Shown here in pieces: positions 22,198 to 33,900 of a stretch of 64,000 bases of DNA. Source of the stretch: Pristionchus mayeri (lineage: Eukaryota > Nematoda > Chromadorea > Rhabditida > Neodiplogasteridae). The position numbers and the translations under genes are program-made. Numbering within the stretch: the first letter of the stretch is position 1; every line of letters starts with the position of its first letter. The DNA is taken from positions 12,152,001-12,216,000 of the forward strand of contig BTRK01000004.1 of assembly GCA_036245805.1 (NCBI GenBank). The letters are read 5' to 3'. Under the pieces are notes generated by a model. That model searched no databases. It was given only the letters and a program-made list of their open reading frames with translations, and had not been told where the DNA came from.

Positions 22198-23717
22198 ATA
22201 ACTTCAACTTTAAACAAATAACAAAATATGCATTGTAAAATCCATTATTCCATTTTCACATCCATAAACGATTCGACCAATCTCGTTTCCAAAAAAATAT
22301 GTTCAAATTAAAATATTTCGGCATACTCCAGATAGTGTCCAAAGATTTCCACTGAAAGTAGCGCCCAATTTGATCGATCCGCCCAAAAATTTGGAAAATT
22401 TTCAGATTCAGTTTGGGCAACCGCACTATTGACGGACCCATCTGCGAAAATTAGGGATGCCCAATTTTTTTAACCCAAATTGGAGAAAAATATAGCACAA
22501 GGACACAATTATGATGGTGACGATACAGAAAATGATGAAAGTTGGAAGCAAAAGCATTTCGGTTTACTCCAATCGTTAGATTCGATCATGATTGTAAGGA
22601 GAGTAGAACTCGAATCAGCTACAGAAAAACGTAAGAACTGATCATTGGAGCATTCGAACTTTTCCGCAATCCCACATGCTATCCAGTGATTCGTAATTCG
22701 TTTTTATGAGTCCCTTCCAATGCCCTATTTCGCGACCGGGATAGTGAACTCCCTCTCCAACCCAACAACTCTTTTCTATTTGAGATTATCAGAATGGGTG
22801 GTAGATATTTGCTTTGTGCATGACTTGTATTCCCAAGTGCTTTTTATAGGACGATGCGTTGCTTATCTCCAGCCCCTCTTCTCTTCATGTCCGGGAGAAG
22901 GGTCATTGTGAATAATTATAATTGGAACGAGTGCGAGATTGTGAACTCGTAATTCGTGATCTACCATTACGATCTCGCATTCCTTCCACTCTTCTTTCAT
23001 AATGAAAGGCGAGGCGACGTCAGTGGTAGATCACGGATTGCAAGCTTGCAAAGCCTGAATAGCCAACCTTAGTGGGCATGTCGGAGACCTCGATCATTGC
23101 GAGCAGTTTACAAGAGAGGAACAGCCTGCGAGTAGACACGGGTAGATCAAAGGACCACTCTCTAGTGTCTTCCTAGGTCAAAGATCGAACCCTCTCTTCT
23201 CTCCCCGTTCCTTCTCCCCCTCATTTCTGTATTCCGTCTGCAGATTATCTTATTTTCTTCTGCCAATTTCATTTCCACTTCTGCTCTCTCCCCATTTCGC
23301 TGATTTACTCTACTCCTTCCCGGTCGTCTCCAACCCTCTCTCGAGGTTTCGGACGTGGTATTTTACTCTTTCACTCTTTTTTCTTTATCTCTCTCTCACT
23401 CTTTCCCTCACTTTCGCACCTGTTTACCTCACTATTCGTCACACCTTACGCGATTGTTTTCGCTTGCTATCAGCGTTCCTTGTTGTCACCCCGTTAGAAT
23501 ATCGCGCCGCGCCTTCCGCACGCATGTCCTCGCACACATTTCCGTGCAAAACAATCAACGCGTAGAGTATTATTATCTATCAAGCCTTTTCATACATTTG
23601 CTCATGGCACCCTGCATGTTATTATCTCTTCATGTTGCTTCAATTGACATTCATAATAAACAGGTACGCATATTTTCAGTTTATTTTCCATCTCTGGTAA
23701 TTAGAAATATCGAAATA

Positions 23718-23733
23718 CCCCCCCCCCCCCCCC
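23718..23733. repeat. Poly-C run
   Basis: Sixteen consecutive C residues, followed by ACCCC. Prone to length error in assembly. Confidence 0.9.
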
Positions 23734-24480
23734 ACCCCTCGTCTCGCTCTTACATGTGTTGCCTAGCGCCTTTCTTTGTGAATTTCGCAGCAAATTTCCA
23801 TCGTCTCACGTGAATTTGCTCATGCTTTCACCCCGTCCAACCCTTGCTTGGCTGCATCAGCTGATTTGGTGATGCGCTGTTTTATCTCGCGATTCATCAT
23901 GTTTACCAAGTGCCGCTTGCGTTCCCTGTTTGAATGCGAATTAGAGCTCGAAATTATTTCTAGCGGTCTCTTCGTTTCGCATGCTCTATCGCTCAGTCTG
24001 GCCTGTGAGAGAGAGCGCTGATTTAGGAGACTCGGGGTTTCTCATTGTGCGATTGACAGTGGAACATCCCGAATCTCTTTCCCTCGTTTTCTATCCCTCT
24101 CTCTTTCTCCCATCTCTCTCTCCATCTCAATTTCTCTATATCTCTCTACCTCCTCTCACTCTCACCTCTCTCTTTCTCCTGCTCTCTATCTCTCTCCCCC
24201 CCCCTATTTCCCTCGGGCAATCGCCCTTCCCAACCGCTTCTCTGACCCACAAATTCCGCAAAAACAATGGCCGTTTCGAAACCTCGTCCTGTCTCTCTCC
24301 TTCGCACTCTTCATTCTTGTTTACCGCACTATCTTTCCTCGGAAATTCCATTTTTGTCATGCGATTGTCATCGATGACACTGTCATTTGCTTCTCTCAGC
24401 TGATGTTCTGACTCATTCTTTCCTGGTAGTAGGGGATGGCCACATCTGATTATTTGCCTCTTTACATCTTACCCGTGTTG

Positions 24481-24580
24481 GCAATTCGAGGCAAGATAGC
24501 GAGACCGCTACGCCTCCTTCTCGTTGGATTGTGGAATTAAGTGAAGGAAGGCGTAGCGGTCTCGCTACCTTGTCTCGAGT
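24481..24580. repeat. ~100-bp inverted repeat
   Basis: GGCAAGATAGCGAGACCGCT and its imperfect complement GCGGTCTCGCTACCTTGTC flank a short loop around 24520. Probably a MITE; target duplication not evident. Confidence 0.7.
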
Positions 24581-24905
24581 TATCAACCATAATTCATCAA
24601 AGCGTCTGCCGCGTAGCAACCTTTCTTTCTACGCATTCAATCTCTCCAGGAAATTTGTTCCCCTATAATTCCGATAACAAAAAAATTTTTTTTTTTGCTT
24701 TCTATGTGACTTTTCGCAACCCTCTCACGTATTCTTCAACATTCCTCATTTCCCTTTGGTGATTGTAAATGTTCATGTGATTGTAAATCCTCATTTCACT
24801 TGTACTCTCCGTACTGCTCGAGTGCTTTAGCTCTAGCATATGCAAAGGCCAGGCTTCTTTCCTTCTTTTCCGTTTGATTTCTTACGAAACAATGGTACTT
24901 GTAGA

Positions 24906-26873
24906 ATGTCCGAGAAGAGTGAAGTCGTATTGTCGTCGACGGCTCCCGCCCGAGACGCAGTCAACGACGAGAACCGCGCGCCCGCTGAGGAGAGAGAGGA
25001 GAGGAAGGAGGCCGGTGAGTTGAAGGAACGCATCTCTTTCCTAGTAGAGTTAGAGAAACGGGCCTTCATATCTTCACTTCCATAAGAATATCAACGCTCG
25101 ACTGCTTTGATGTGTATGCAAAAATTTAAGAGATGAAGGGACTTATCGAACTTTTGCGAGCAGGTGGAAAGTAGTCAAGGAAAGGAGGTTTATGGCATAA
25201 GCACTGGAAATGAGTGAATAGGTAGTTCCCAGTCATGCGTGCTAGATTGTGTACTTCGTGCTGTCCCAAATATTTTCGATGCTAGAGGCGAAGGAAGTAG
25301 TTGTTGACCGCGTTAACGGGTTGATTCGTGACGAAACTTGTTTTTGCTGTTTCCAATTTGCGTATATTTTTAATTTGAACATGCAATTCTGACATGTGGA
25401 AATGAGCATCGTAACAAGATTGTTAGAAAGCGAAAAAAGTTATCTTTAATCTTTGTTTCTTGCTTGGGTCTCCTCGCCAGTATTTCTTTTGATTGCATGT
25501 TCATACAAGTTGGTCGCAAAGAGAAATACGATTAGTGATAAAAAAGTTTGTGTTTTAGGGAATACATTATTAGAAAATGTGATCATCGCAATGAACTTGC
25601 AATGGGAATTTCATATTCCTTACTCACTCCTCTCCTAATCTGATCTTTGAATCTTTGGCCTTTGACCTTTGATCTTTGATTTATCCAAAATTGATATTTG
25701 ATCTCTTAGTCTTCGTCACTCCAGCGCTGAAGTCGCGAAGGAAGTCGACCTCGTCGAAGAAGAAGAGCAATGAGAAGAGGGGAGGGAGCGAGGCGGAGGA
25801 TGAACCCGGACCCAGTCAGTCTCTTTCATCAACTTTACCCGGTAATATCGAAATTTAGTGCAAAATGAGCAGATGGTGACCATTGGTCCTTATGTTGAAT
25901 GTTATTGGAACTCCACTATTCAGGTGCCTCTCCTTCCGTCTCGGCGCGTGCTGCTGCAGCAGTTGCAGCCATGGCTGCAGCCGAGGCAGCCGTCGAGTCG
26001 CAGCTGGATCCCTCGTGGTCGGACGAGCAGAAGCTGCGCGCGCTCAATAGGAAGAGGGACCGGTTGATGCAGCAGAGGGGCACCATCAACGCACGAGTCG
26101 ACTGGGTGAGCGACAAGGAAGACTTTCGAAATGCAAAATCACGATCTTTCGTCTAAAAACCAAATCTCTAAAACGAATCATACCAGGTTTCAATGAGATG
26201 CACTGAAACGTCCAAGTTTGAAATAAATATTAGAATGCAATTCGTATAAGGTCAGAAGTGCTTGCAGAAGTTCCCGGATCTGGTGAGTGCCAAGGATGGC
26301 GTCAACTGCGAGGGCGCCGGTCCCTTCTTCTTCACTTCGCATCGTCGGAGGGAGATGTTCGAGCGGGAGATACAACGCATACAGTGGGACATCAGGACAG
26401 GCAAGACGACGCTCGCCCAGAGAAAGGTGAGGGGAGAGGGGGTAATCAGGAAGGGACGGGGGAGGCGAGAAACGAATGTTAGTTTAAAGTGAAATATCAT
26501 TTATTGCTCCGAAATCTGGCCTAATTTGTTTAGTTGTTGTCTGACAACTGCGCGTAAGAAGATGATTGTTTTCATTGAAGTGATTTCAGAGAGAGTCAGC
26601 GAAGATGCGGGCCGACCTCAACGACGACCTCAATATGCGCATCCGAGCAGTGGAGAACGTCAGCAACCCAATCGCGGTCGCCGTCTGGTTAGTGTTCAGC
26701 TGCCTTTTTTATTGTTTTCCGCCACTTTTAGGATATTCGGTCGTTTCACTGGAAACTTGTAATTACTCGCGAGTTTATTGAGAAGGATAGTGTAGATTTG
26801 CTTGAAATTTGACTTGTGAATCTCCAGGCGCAATCAGCAATCCTCGGATGCGATGAGCTACGATGACAACTGA
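24906..26873 (+). CDS. Unrecognised 231-residue charged protein
   Basis: Six exons with closing phases: 24906-25014, 25725-25814, 25924-26105, 26256-26426, 26590-26687 and 26828-26873. An AATAAA lies at about 26957. I do not recognise a family. The N-terminal ~65 residues are acidic then basic and probably disordered (KSRRKSTSSKKKSNEKR). An Ala-rich helix follows (AAAAVAAMAAAEAAVESQLD). The C-terminal two thirds carries a predicted helical, charged region (WSDEQKLRALNRKRDRLMQQ, then HRRREMFEREIQRIQWDIRT) with a conserved-looking WKCLQKFPDLV segment. There is no signal peptide or membrane segment, so it is probably intracellular. Short introns, a clean frame and codon use favour a real gene. 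The first intron has a fragment resembling the introner-like MITE near 25095-25165. Confidence 0.7.
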
Positions 26874-27048
26874 AGAGACACGACGAGCCAAATGAGAAGA
26901 ACCGCCCCCACTCCATCCTTGTACTAAAGACCTACCTTGATTAGTTTTTTGATCGAATAAACGATTTATCGTGAGTATTTGGAAAAAGTACTTTGAAAAT
27001 TCGCGAACATTTGAATGAGCACAATCAGTTTTGAGCGAATTGCACATA

Positions 27049-28930
27049 CCACATGTATCACGAGTCAGTGGAGGTGCCCGGGAACATATTCCAAAAAATG
27101 TCACCGTTCTCGCCTATATTGTGATGGTAGAATACCCAGGAGAGATGAATTCGAAAAATATAGGTCATTGGTCCCAAAACCGGCTTTTAGGAATTTTCCG
27201 TTTTTTCACCTGGCTATGCTGTATCACAGCTTCCAGACATTCTAAAGAGATGGAAAAGCGCTCAAAATGTGCGAAAAATTCTTTCCTGCAACTTTTATGT
27301 TGAAAACTTTTCACAGGAACAACAAATACAAATTATATTCCCGCGAAACCGAATTCAGAATCATAAAATAATTGTTTTCACCATCACGCAGGAAACTTGC
27401 AATGGATTTTTATTTCATTATATGAAAGAACAATCACTCATATGTTGAGGAAAAATATTGGCTTAGGAATTATCCGCCGCCCAAAACCCGATATTCCGCG
27501 ACAAACGTTATAATATGATAAATTTTCAGAATGTATTCAATTCATTGCGTCTTAATTTGCTTAATAGTGGCGAATATGTGTTATTTGAGAAGTTTCTGTG
27601 ACAGATGACTTATTTTCTGTTGAAAAAGCCAGACTTCGACTAAGTTGAAAAAATCGATTTTCATAACCTCAATTTCTCCCAAGTTTGTCCAGTTATCAGT
27701 TCGTGCATTAGTAACTACATGTAGAATGAAAATGTAGTATTCGTAGTATATACCGAGTAGACTTGATAAATGGGAAAGTTGACAGATCAATGGCTTTGAA
27801 TCTCTTGTAATCTTCACTCAAAAATACGTTCCCGGGAGCTTCAAAACTAACAAAATTATGTTTTCAACTTAAATTGTGCTGTTATTGATCAAATTTGTGC
27901 ATCTAAAATCACGAAAAATTCGCCTTAATTAGAAAACTACGTGAAATCATAAAACCTTTACGTTTGTAAATATACCGAAAATTTTAAATTCGAAAAAATT
28001 CCATTTTCGTATGCCCATACAAATTATGTTATGGAGGAGTTTTCTCATTAAGGCGAATTTTTCGTGATTTTAGATGCACAAATGTGATCAATAACAGCAC
28101 AATTTCAGTTGAAAACAATTTTTTTAGTTTTTACGCTCCCGGGAACGCATATTTGAGTGAAGATTACAAGAGATTCAAATCCATTGATCTGTCAAGTTTA
28201 TCATATATCAAGTCTACTCGGTATATACTACGAATACTATCGTTTCATTCCACATGTAGTTATTAATGCACGAACTGATAATTGGACAAACTTGTGAGAA
28301 CTTAAGGTTGTGAAAATCGATTTTTTCAACTTAGTCGAAGCCTGGCTTTTTCAACAGAAACTAAGTGATTTGTCACATAAATTTCTCAAATAACACATAT
28401 TTGCCACTATTAAGCAAATTAAGACGCAATGGATTGAATACACTCTGAAAATTTATCATATGATAACGTTTGTCGCGGAATATCGGGTTTTGGGCGGCGG
28501 ATAATTCCTTACCCAATATTTTTTCTCAACATATGAGTGATTGTTCTTTCATATTATGAAATAAAAATCCATTGCAAGTTTCCTGCGTGATGGTGAAAAC
28601 AATTGTTTTATGATTTTGAATTCGGTTTCGCGGGAATATAATTTTTATTTGTTGTTCCTGTGAAAAGTTATCAACATAAAAGTTGCGGGAAATAATTTTC
28701 CGCACATTTTCCATCTCTGTAGCTTGTCTGGAAGCTGTGATACAGCATAAACTGGTGAAAAACCGGAAAATTCCTAAAAGCCCGTTCTGGGACCAATGAC
28801 CAAAATTTTTCGAATTCATCTCTCCTGGGTATTCTACCATCACAACATAGGCGAGAGCGGCGACAATTTTTCGGAAAATGTTCCCGAGGGGTCTGTTTTG
28901 CATCCACTGACTCGTGATACACGTGATACA
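27049..28930. mobile_element. 1.9-kb foldback element
   Basis: Two arms of roughly 900 bp (27049-27935 and 28045-28930) are reverse complements with scattered mismatches. The tips include GTATCACGAGTCAGTGGA on the left and TCCACTGACTCGTGATAC on the right. A ~110-bp unique spacer lies between. No transposase frame. Related arm sequence (CACGAGTCAGTGGAGGTGCC and the CCGGCTTTTAGGAA block) recurs at 47712-48330, so this is a family. Confidence 0.8.
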
Positions 28931-29224
28931 CAAGTATTGATCTCCGTCTTCGATTGGATCTCTGAATCTTGCCCTGAGTTCACAAACACAATCACCAAAA
29001 TCAGACACCAAAACCAACGTTCTCCGGTTGTTATCTTCTCATCAAGCAAGTGATTGTTTTTTTGCGTTTTTGTCGACAAGTCTCATGAATGCATTGCAAA
29101 TTTTGTGGGAAAATATTGTCTAAGATTGAATAACAGTGTGTGCGTTTATTCGTATCTTGCGAACGAGTAATTCTAAATGATTATGCAAAAGTGGTTGAAA
29201 CAGTGTATGCACTGTACGAACTAA

Positions 29225-29640
29225 TCACCTTGCTGATGTGCGTGCGCTGCGGGCCGCGGCTTGCGCGGTTTGATTTTGCAAAAAAAACAACGAAAAACTC
29301 ATATTTTTAGAAAATCGTTCGTATTATTTTCAAATTCTTCATAAAATTTCGCATCGGAATCACTATTTATTCCTATTTTTGAAATGTAAATCATTTTTTA
29401 ACCAACGATACATCCTCAACCTACAATAAACTAATTTTACGAAAGCAACGGTGCTACTTTGAAGTTGTGGCCTGCAATCGCAAACTGAGTTTATTGTAAG
29501 TTTAAGTTGTACCGTTTGTAAAATATTGATTTAAGTTTTAAAAATATGAATAAATAGAGATTCCGATTCGAAATTTTATGGATTATTTGAAAACCAGCCG
29601 ATCGCGCGCGCCACGGCGCGCGCAATCGACTGGCGTGTTC
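29225..29640. repeat. Foldback with GC-rich tips
   Basis: Arms at about 29325-29450 and 29490-29600 are imperfect reverse complements (CAAATTCTTCATAAAATTTC answers GAAATTTTATGGATTATTTG). The left flank has a GC-rich block, GCGGGCCGCGGCTTGCGCGG, that recurs at about 47625-47660. The right side has CGCGCGCGCCACGGCGCGCG. Looks like another non-autonomous element, directly upstream of the pyrimidine tract. Confidence 0.6.
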
Positions 29641-29684
29641 CGGGATGTGTTCTTAGCCTTCGTTTTATTTTTTTCGGATGCAAA

Positions 29685-30957
29685 ATCTCTCTCTCAAACT
29701 CCCTGAACATTTCCCCCTCCCTCTCAACTCCCTCACCCTCTCACCTCTCCTTCTCCCTATCTCTCACCCTCTAACTTATCCCTCTCCCTCACCCTCTCTC
29801 TCCCTCTCTCCCTCTCTCCCTCTCTCCCTCTCTTCCTCTCTCGCTCTCTTCCTCTTTCTCCCAATCTCCTTCTCTATTTCTCTCCTTCTCTCCCTCTCTT
29901 CCTCTCTCTCCCTCTCTTCCTCTCTCTCACTCTCTTTCTCTCTTCCCCTCTTCCTCTCTTCCTCTCTTCCTCTCTTCCTCTCTTCCTCTCTTCCTCTCTC
30001 CCGCTCTCCCTCTCTCCCTCTCTCTCCCTATCCTCCTCTCTCCCTCTCTTTCCCTCTCCCCCTCTCCTTCTCTCCCCCTCTCTCTCCTTCTCTTTCTCTC
30101 ATTCTCTCCTTCTCTTCCTCTCTCTCCCTCTCTTTCTCTCTTCCCCTCTTCCTCTCTTCCTCTCTTCCTCTCTTCCTCTCTTCCTCTCTTCCTCTCTCTC
30201 GCTCTCTTCCTCTTTCTCCCAATCTCCTTCTCTATTTCTCTCCTTATCTCCCTCTCTTCCTCTCTCTCCCTCTCTTTCTCTCTCTCACTCTCTTTCTCTC
30301 TTCCCCTCTTCCTCTCTTCCTCTCTTCCTCTCTTCCTCTCTTCCTCTCTTCCTCTCTTCCTCTCTTCCTCTCTCCCGCTCTCCCTCTCTCCCTCTCTCTC
30401 CCTATCCTCCTCTCTCCCTCTCTTTCCCTCTCCCCCTCTCCTTCTCTCCCCCTCTCTCCCTCTCTTCCTCTCTCCCTCTCTTCTTCCCTCCCTCCCTTCC
30501 TCTCTCCCTCTCTTCCTTTCTCCCGCTCTCCTTCTCTTCATCTCTCTCCCTCTCTTCCTCTCTTCCTCTCTACCTCTCTCACTCTCTTCCTCTCTCTCCC
30601 TCTCTTCCTCTCTCTCACTCTCTTTCTCTCTTCCCCTCTCTTCCTCTCTCCCTCTCTTCCTCTCTTCCTCTCTTCTTCCTCCTTTTCCCTTCTCTTCCTC
30701 TCTCCCTTCCTCTCCTTCTCTCGCTCTCTCTCCTTCTCTTTCTCTCATTCTCTCATTCTCTTCCTCTCTCTCCCTCTCTTCCTCTCTTCCTCTCTCCCTC
30801 TCTCCCTCTCTTCCTCTCTCTCGCTCTCTTCCTCTTTCTCCCAATCTCCTTCTCTATTTCTCTCCTTCTCTCCCTCTCTTCCTCTCTCTCCCTCTCTTCC
30901 TCTCTCTCACTCTCTTTCTCTCTTCCCCTCTTCCTCTCTTCCTCTCTTCCTCTCTTC
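29685..30957. repeat. 1.27-kb pure pyrimidine (CT/GA) tract
   Basis: The plus strand is almost exclusively C and T, in irregular CTCTTCC and CTCTCCC blocks. It has its own long-range duplication: a block around 30029 (TATCCTCCTCTCTCCCTCTC) recurs at about 30389, 360 bp later. The strand bias permits H-DNA/triplex structure. It abuts the 39-bp satellite with no spacer. The open frames across it are compositional. Confidence 0.95.
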
Positions 30958-30958
30958 C

Positions 30959-33900
30959 TTTGGAACATTTTCGAACTTCCTGGAACATTCTAGACGCTTT
31001 GAAACTTTTTCGAACTTCCTGGAACATTCTAGAAGCTTTGGAGCATTTTCGAACTTTCTGGAACATTTTAGAAGCTTTGGAACATTTTCGAACTTTCTGG
31101 AACATTTTAGAAGATTTGGAACATTATCGAACTTTCTGGAACATTCTAGAAGCTTTGGAACATTTTCGAACTTTCTGGAACATTCTAGAAGCTTTGGAAC
31201 ATTTTCGAACTTTCTGGAGCATTCTAGAAGCTTTGGAACATTTTCGAACTTCCTGGAACATTCTAGACGCTTTGAAACTTTTTCGAACTTCCTGGAACAT
31301 TCTAGAAGCTTTGGAGCATTTTCGAACTTTCTGGAACATTCTAGAAGCTTTGGAACATTTTCGAACTTTCTGGAACATTCTAGAAGATTTGGAACATTTT
31401 CGAACTTTCTGGAACACTCTAGAAGCTTTGGAACATTTTCGAACTTTCTGGAACATTCTAGACGCTTTGAAACTTTTTCGAACTTTCTGGAACATTCTAG
31501 AAGCTTTGGAACATTTTCGAACTTTCTGGAACATTCTAGAAGCTTTGGAACATTTTCGAACTTTCTGGAACATTCTAGAAGCTTTGGAGCATTTTCGAAC
31601 TTTCTGGAACATTCTAGAAGCTTTGGAACATTTTCGAACTTTCTGGAACATTCTAGAAGCTTTGGAGCATTTTCGAACTTTCTGGAACATTCTAGAAGCT
31701 TTGGAACATTATCGAACTTTCTGGAACATTCTAGAAGCTTTGGAACATTTTCGAACTTTCTGGAACATTCTAGAAGATTTGGAACATTTTCGAACTTTCT
31801 GGAACACTCTAGAAGCTTTGGAACATTTTCGAACTTTCTGGAGCATTCTAGAAGCTTTGGAACATTTTCGAACTTCCTGGAACATTCTAGACGCTTTGAA
31901 ACTTTTTCGAACTTCCTGGAACATTCTAGAAGCTTTGGAGCATTTTCGAACTTTCTGGAACATTCTAGAAGCTTTGGAACATTTTCGAACTTTCTGGAAC
32001 ATTCTAGAAGATTTGGAACATTTTCGAACTTTCTGGAACACTCTAGAAGCTTTGGAACATTTTCGAACTTTCTGGAACATTCTATAAGCTTTGGAACATT
32101 TTCGAACTTTCTGGAACATTTTCGAACTTTCTGGAACATTCTAGAAGCTTTGGAACATTTTCGAACTTTCTGGAACATTCTAGAAGCTTTGGAACATTTT
32201 CGAACTTTCTGGAACATTCTAGAAGCCTTGAAACATTTTCGAACTCTCTGGAACATTCTAGAAACTTTGGAACATTTTCGAACTTTCTGGAACATTCTAG
32301 AAGCTTTGGAACATTATCGAACTTTCTGGAACATTCTAGAAGCTTTGGAACATTTTCGAACTTTCTGGAACATTCTAGAAGCTTTGGAACATTTTCGAAC
32401 TTTCTGGAACATTCTAGAAGCTTTGGAACATTTTCGAACTCTCTGGAACATTCTAGAAGCTTTGAAACATTTTCGAACTCTCTGGAACATTCTAGAAACT
32501 TTGGAACATTTTCGAACTTTCTGGAACATTCTAGAAGCTTTGGAACATTTTCGAACTTTCTGGAACATTCTAGAAGCTTTGGAACATTTTCGAACTTTCT
32601 GGAACATTCTAGGAGCTTTGGAGCATTTTCGAACTCTCTGGAACATTCTAGAAACTTTGGAACATTTTCGAACTTTCTGGAACATTCTAGAAGCTTTGGA
32701 ACATTTTCGAACTTTCTGGAACATTCTAGAAGCTTTGGAACATTTTCGAACTTTCTGAAACATTCTAGAAGCTTTGAAAAATTTTCGAACTCTCTGGAAC
32801 ATTCTAGAAACTTTGGAACATTTTCGAACTTTCTGGAACATTCTAGAAGCTTTGGAACATTTTCGAACTTTCTGGAACATTCTAGAAGCTTTGGAACATT
32901 TTCGAACTTTCTGGAACATTCTAGAAGCTTTGGAACATTTTCGAACTTTCTGGAACATTCTAGGAGCTTTGGAGCATTTTCGAACTCTCTGGAACATTCT
33001 AGAAACTTTGGAACATTTTCGAACTTTCTGGAACATTCTAGAAGCTTTGGAGCATTTTCGAACTTTCTGGAACATTCTAGAAGCTTTGGAACATTTTCGA
33101 ACTTTCTGAAACATTCTAGAAGCTTTGAAAAATTTTCGAACTCTCTGGAACATTCTAGAAACTTTGGAACATTTTCGAACTTTCTGGAACATTCTAGAAG
33201 CTTTGGAACATTATCGAACTTTCTGGAACATTCTAGAAGCTTTGGAACATTTTCGAACTTTCTGGAACATTCTAGAAGCTTTGGAACATTTTCGAACTTT
33301 CTGGAACATTCTAGAAGCTTTGGAACATTTTCGAACTCTCTGGAACATTCTAGAAGCTTTGAAACATTTTCGAACTCTCTGGAACATTCTAGAAACTTTG
33401 GAACATTTTCGAACTTTCTGGAACATTCTAGAAGCTTTGGAACATTTTCGAACTTTCTGGAACATTCTAGAAGCTTTGGAACATTTTCGAACTTTCTGGA
33501 ACATTCTAGGAGCTTTGGAGCATTTTCGAACTCTCTGGAACATTCTAGAAACTTTGGAACATTTTCGAACTTTCTGGAACATTCTAGAAGATTTGGAACA
33601 TTTTCGAACTTTCTGGAACACTCTAGAAGCTTTGGAACATTTTCGAACTTTCTGGAACATTCTATAAGCTTTGGAGCATTTTCGAACTTTCTGGAACATT
33701 CTAGAAGCTTTGGAACATTATCGAACTTTCTGGAACATTCTAGAAGCTTTGGAACATTTTCGAACTTTCTGGAACATTCTAGAAGCTTTGGAACATTTTC
33801 GAACTTTCTGGAACATTCTAGAAGCTTTGGAACATTTTCGAACTTTCTGGAGCATTCTAGAAGCTTTGGAACATTTTCGAACTTCCTGGAACATTCTAGA

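Larger units (their letters stand above)
22198..24905. other. Non-coding interval with small palindromes and a pyrimidine-rich zone
   Basis: No exon supported. Contents seen: a small inverted repeat near 22955-23040 (GTGATCTACC and GGTAGATCAC); a pyrimidine-biased stretch about 23340-24420 rich in TCTCTC; a 16-base C run at 23718-23733; and a 100-bp palindrome at 24481-24580 (GATAGCGAGACCGCTACGCC and complement). Confidence 0.55.

Noticed and set aside
23340..24420. Coding gene in the TCTCTC-rich zone
   Set aside because: Frames are Ser/Leu/Pro-rich from composition only; no splice-supported exons.
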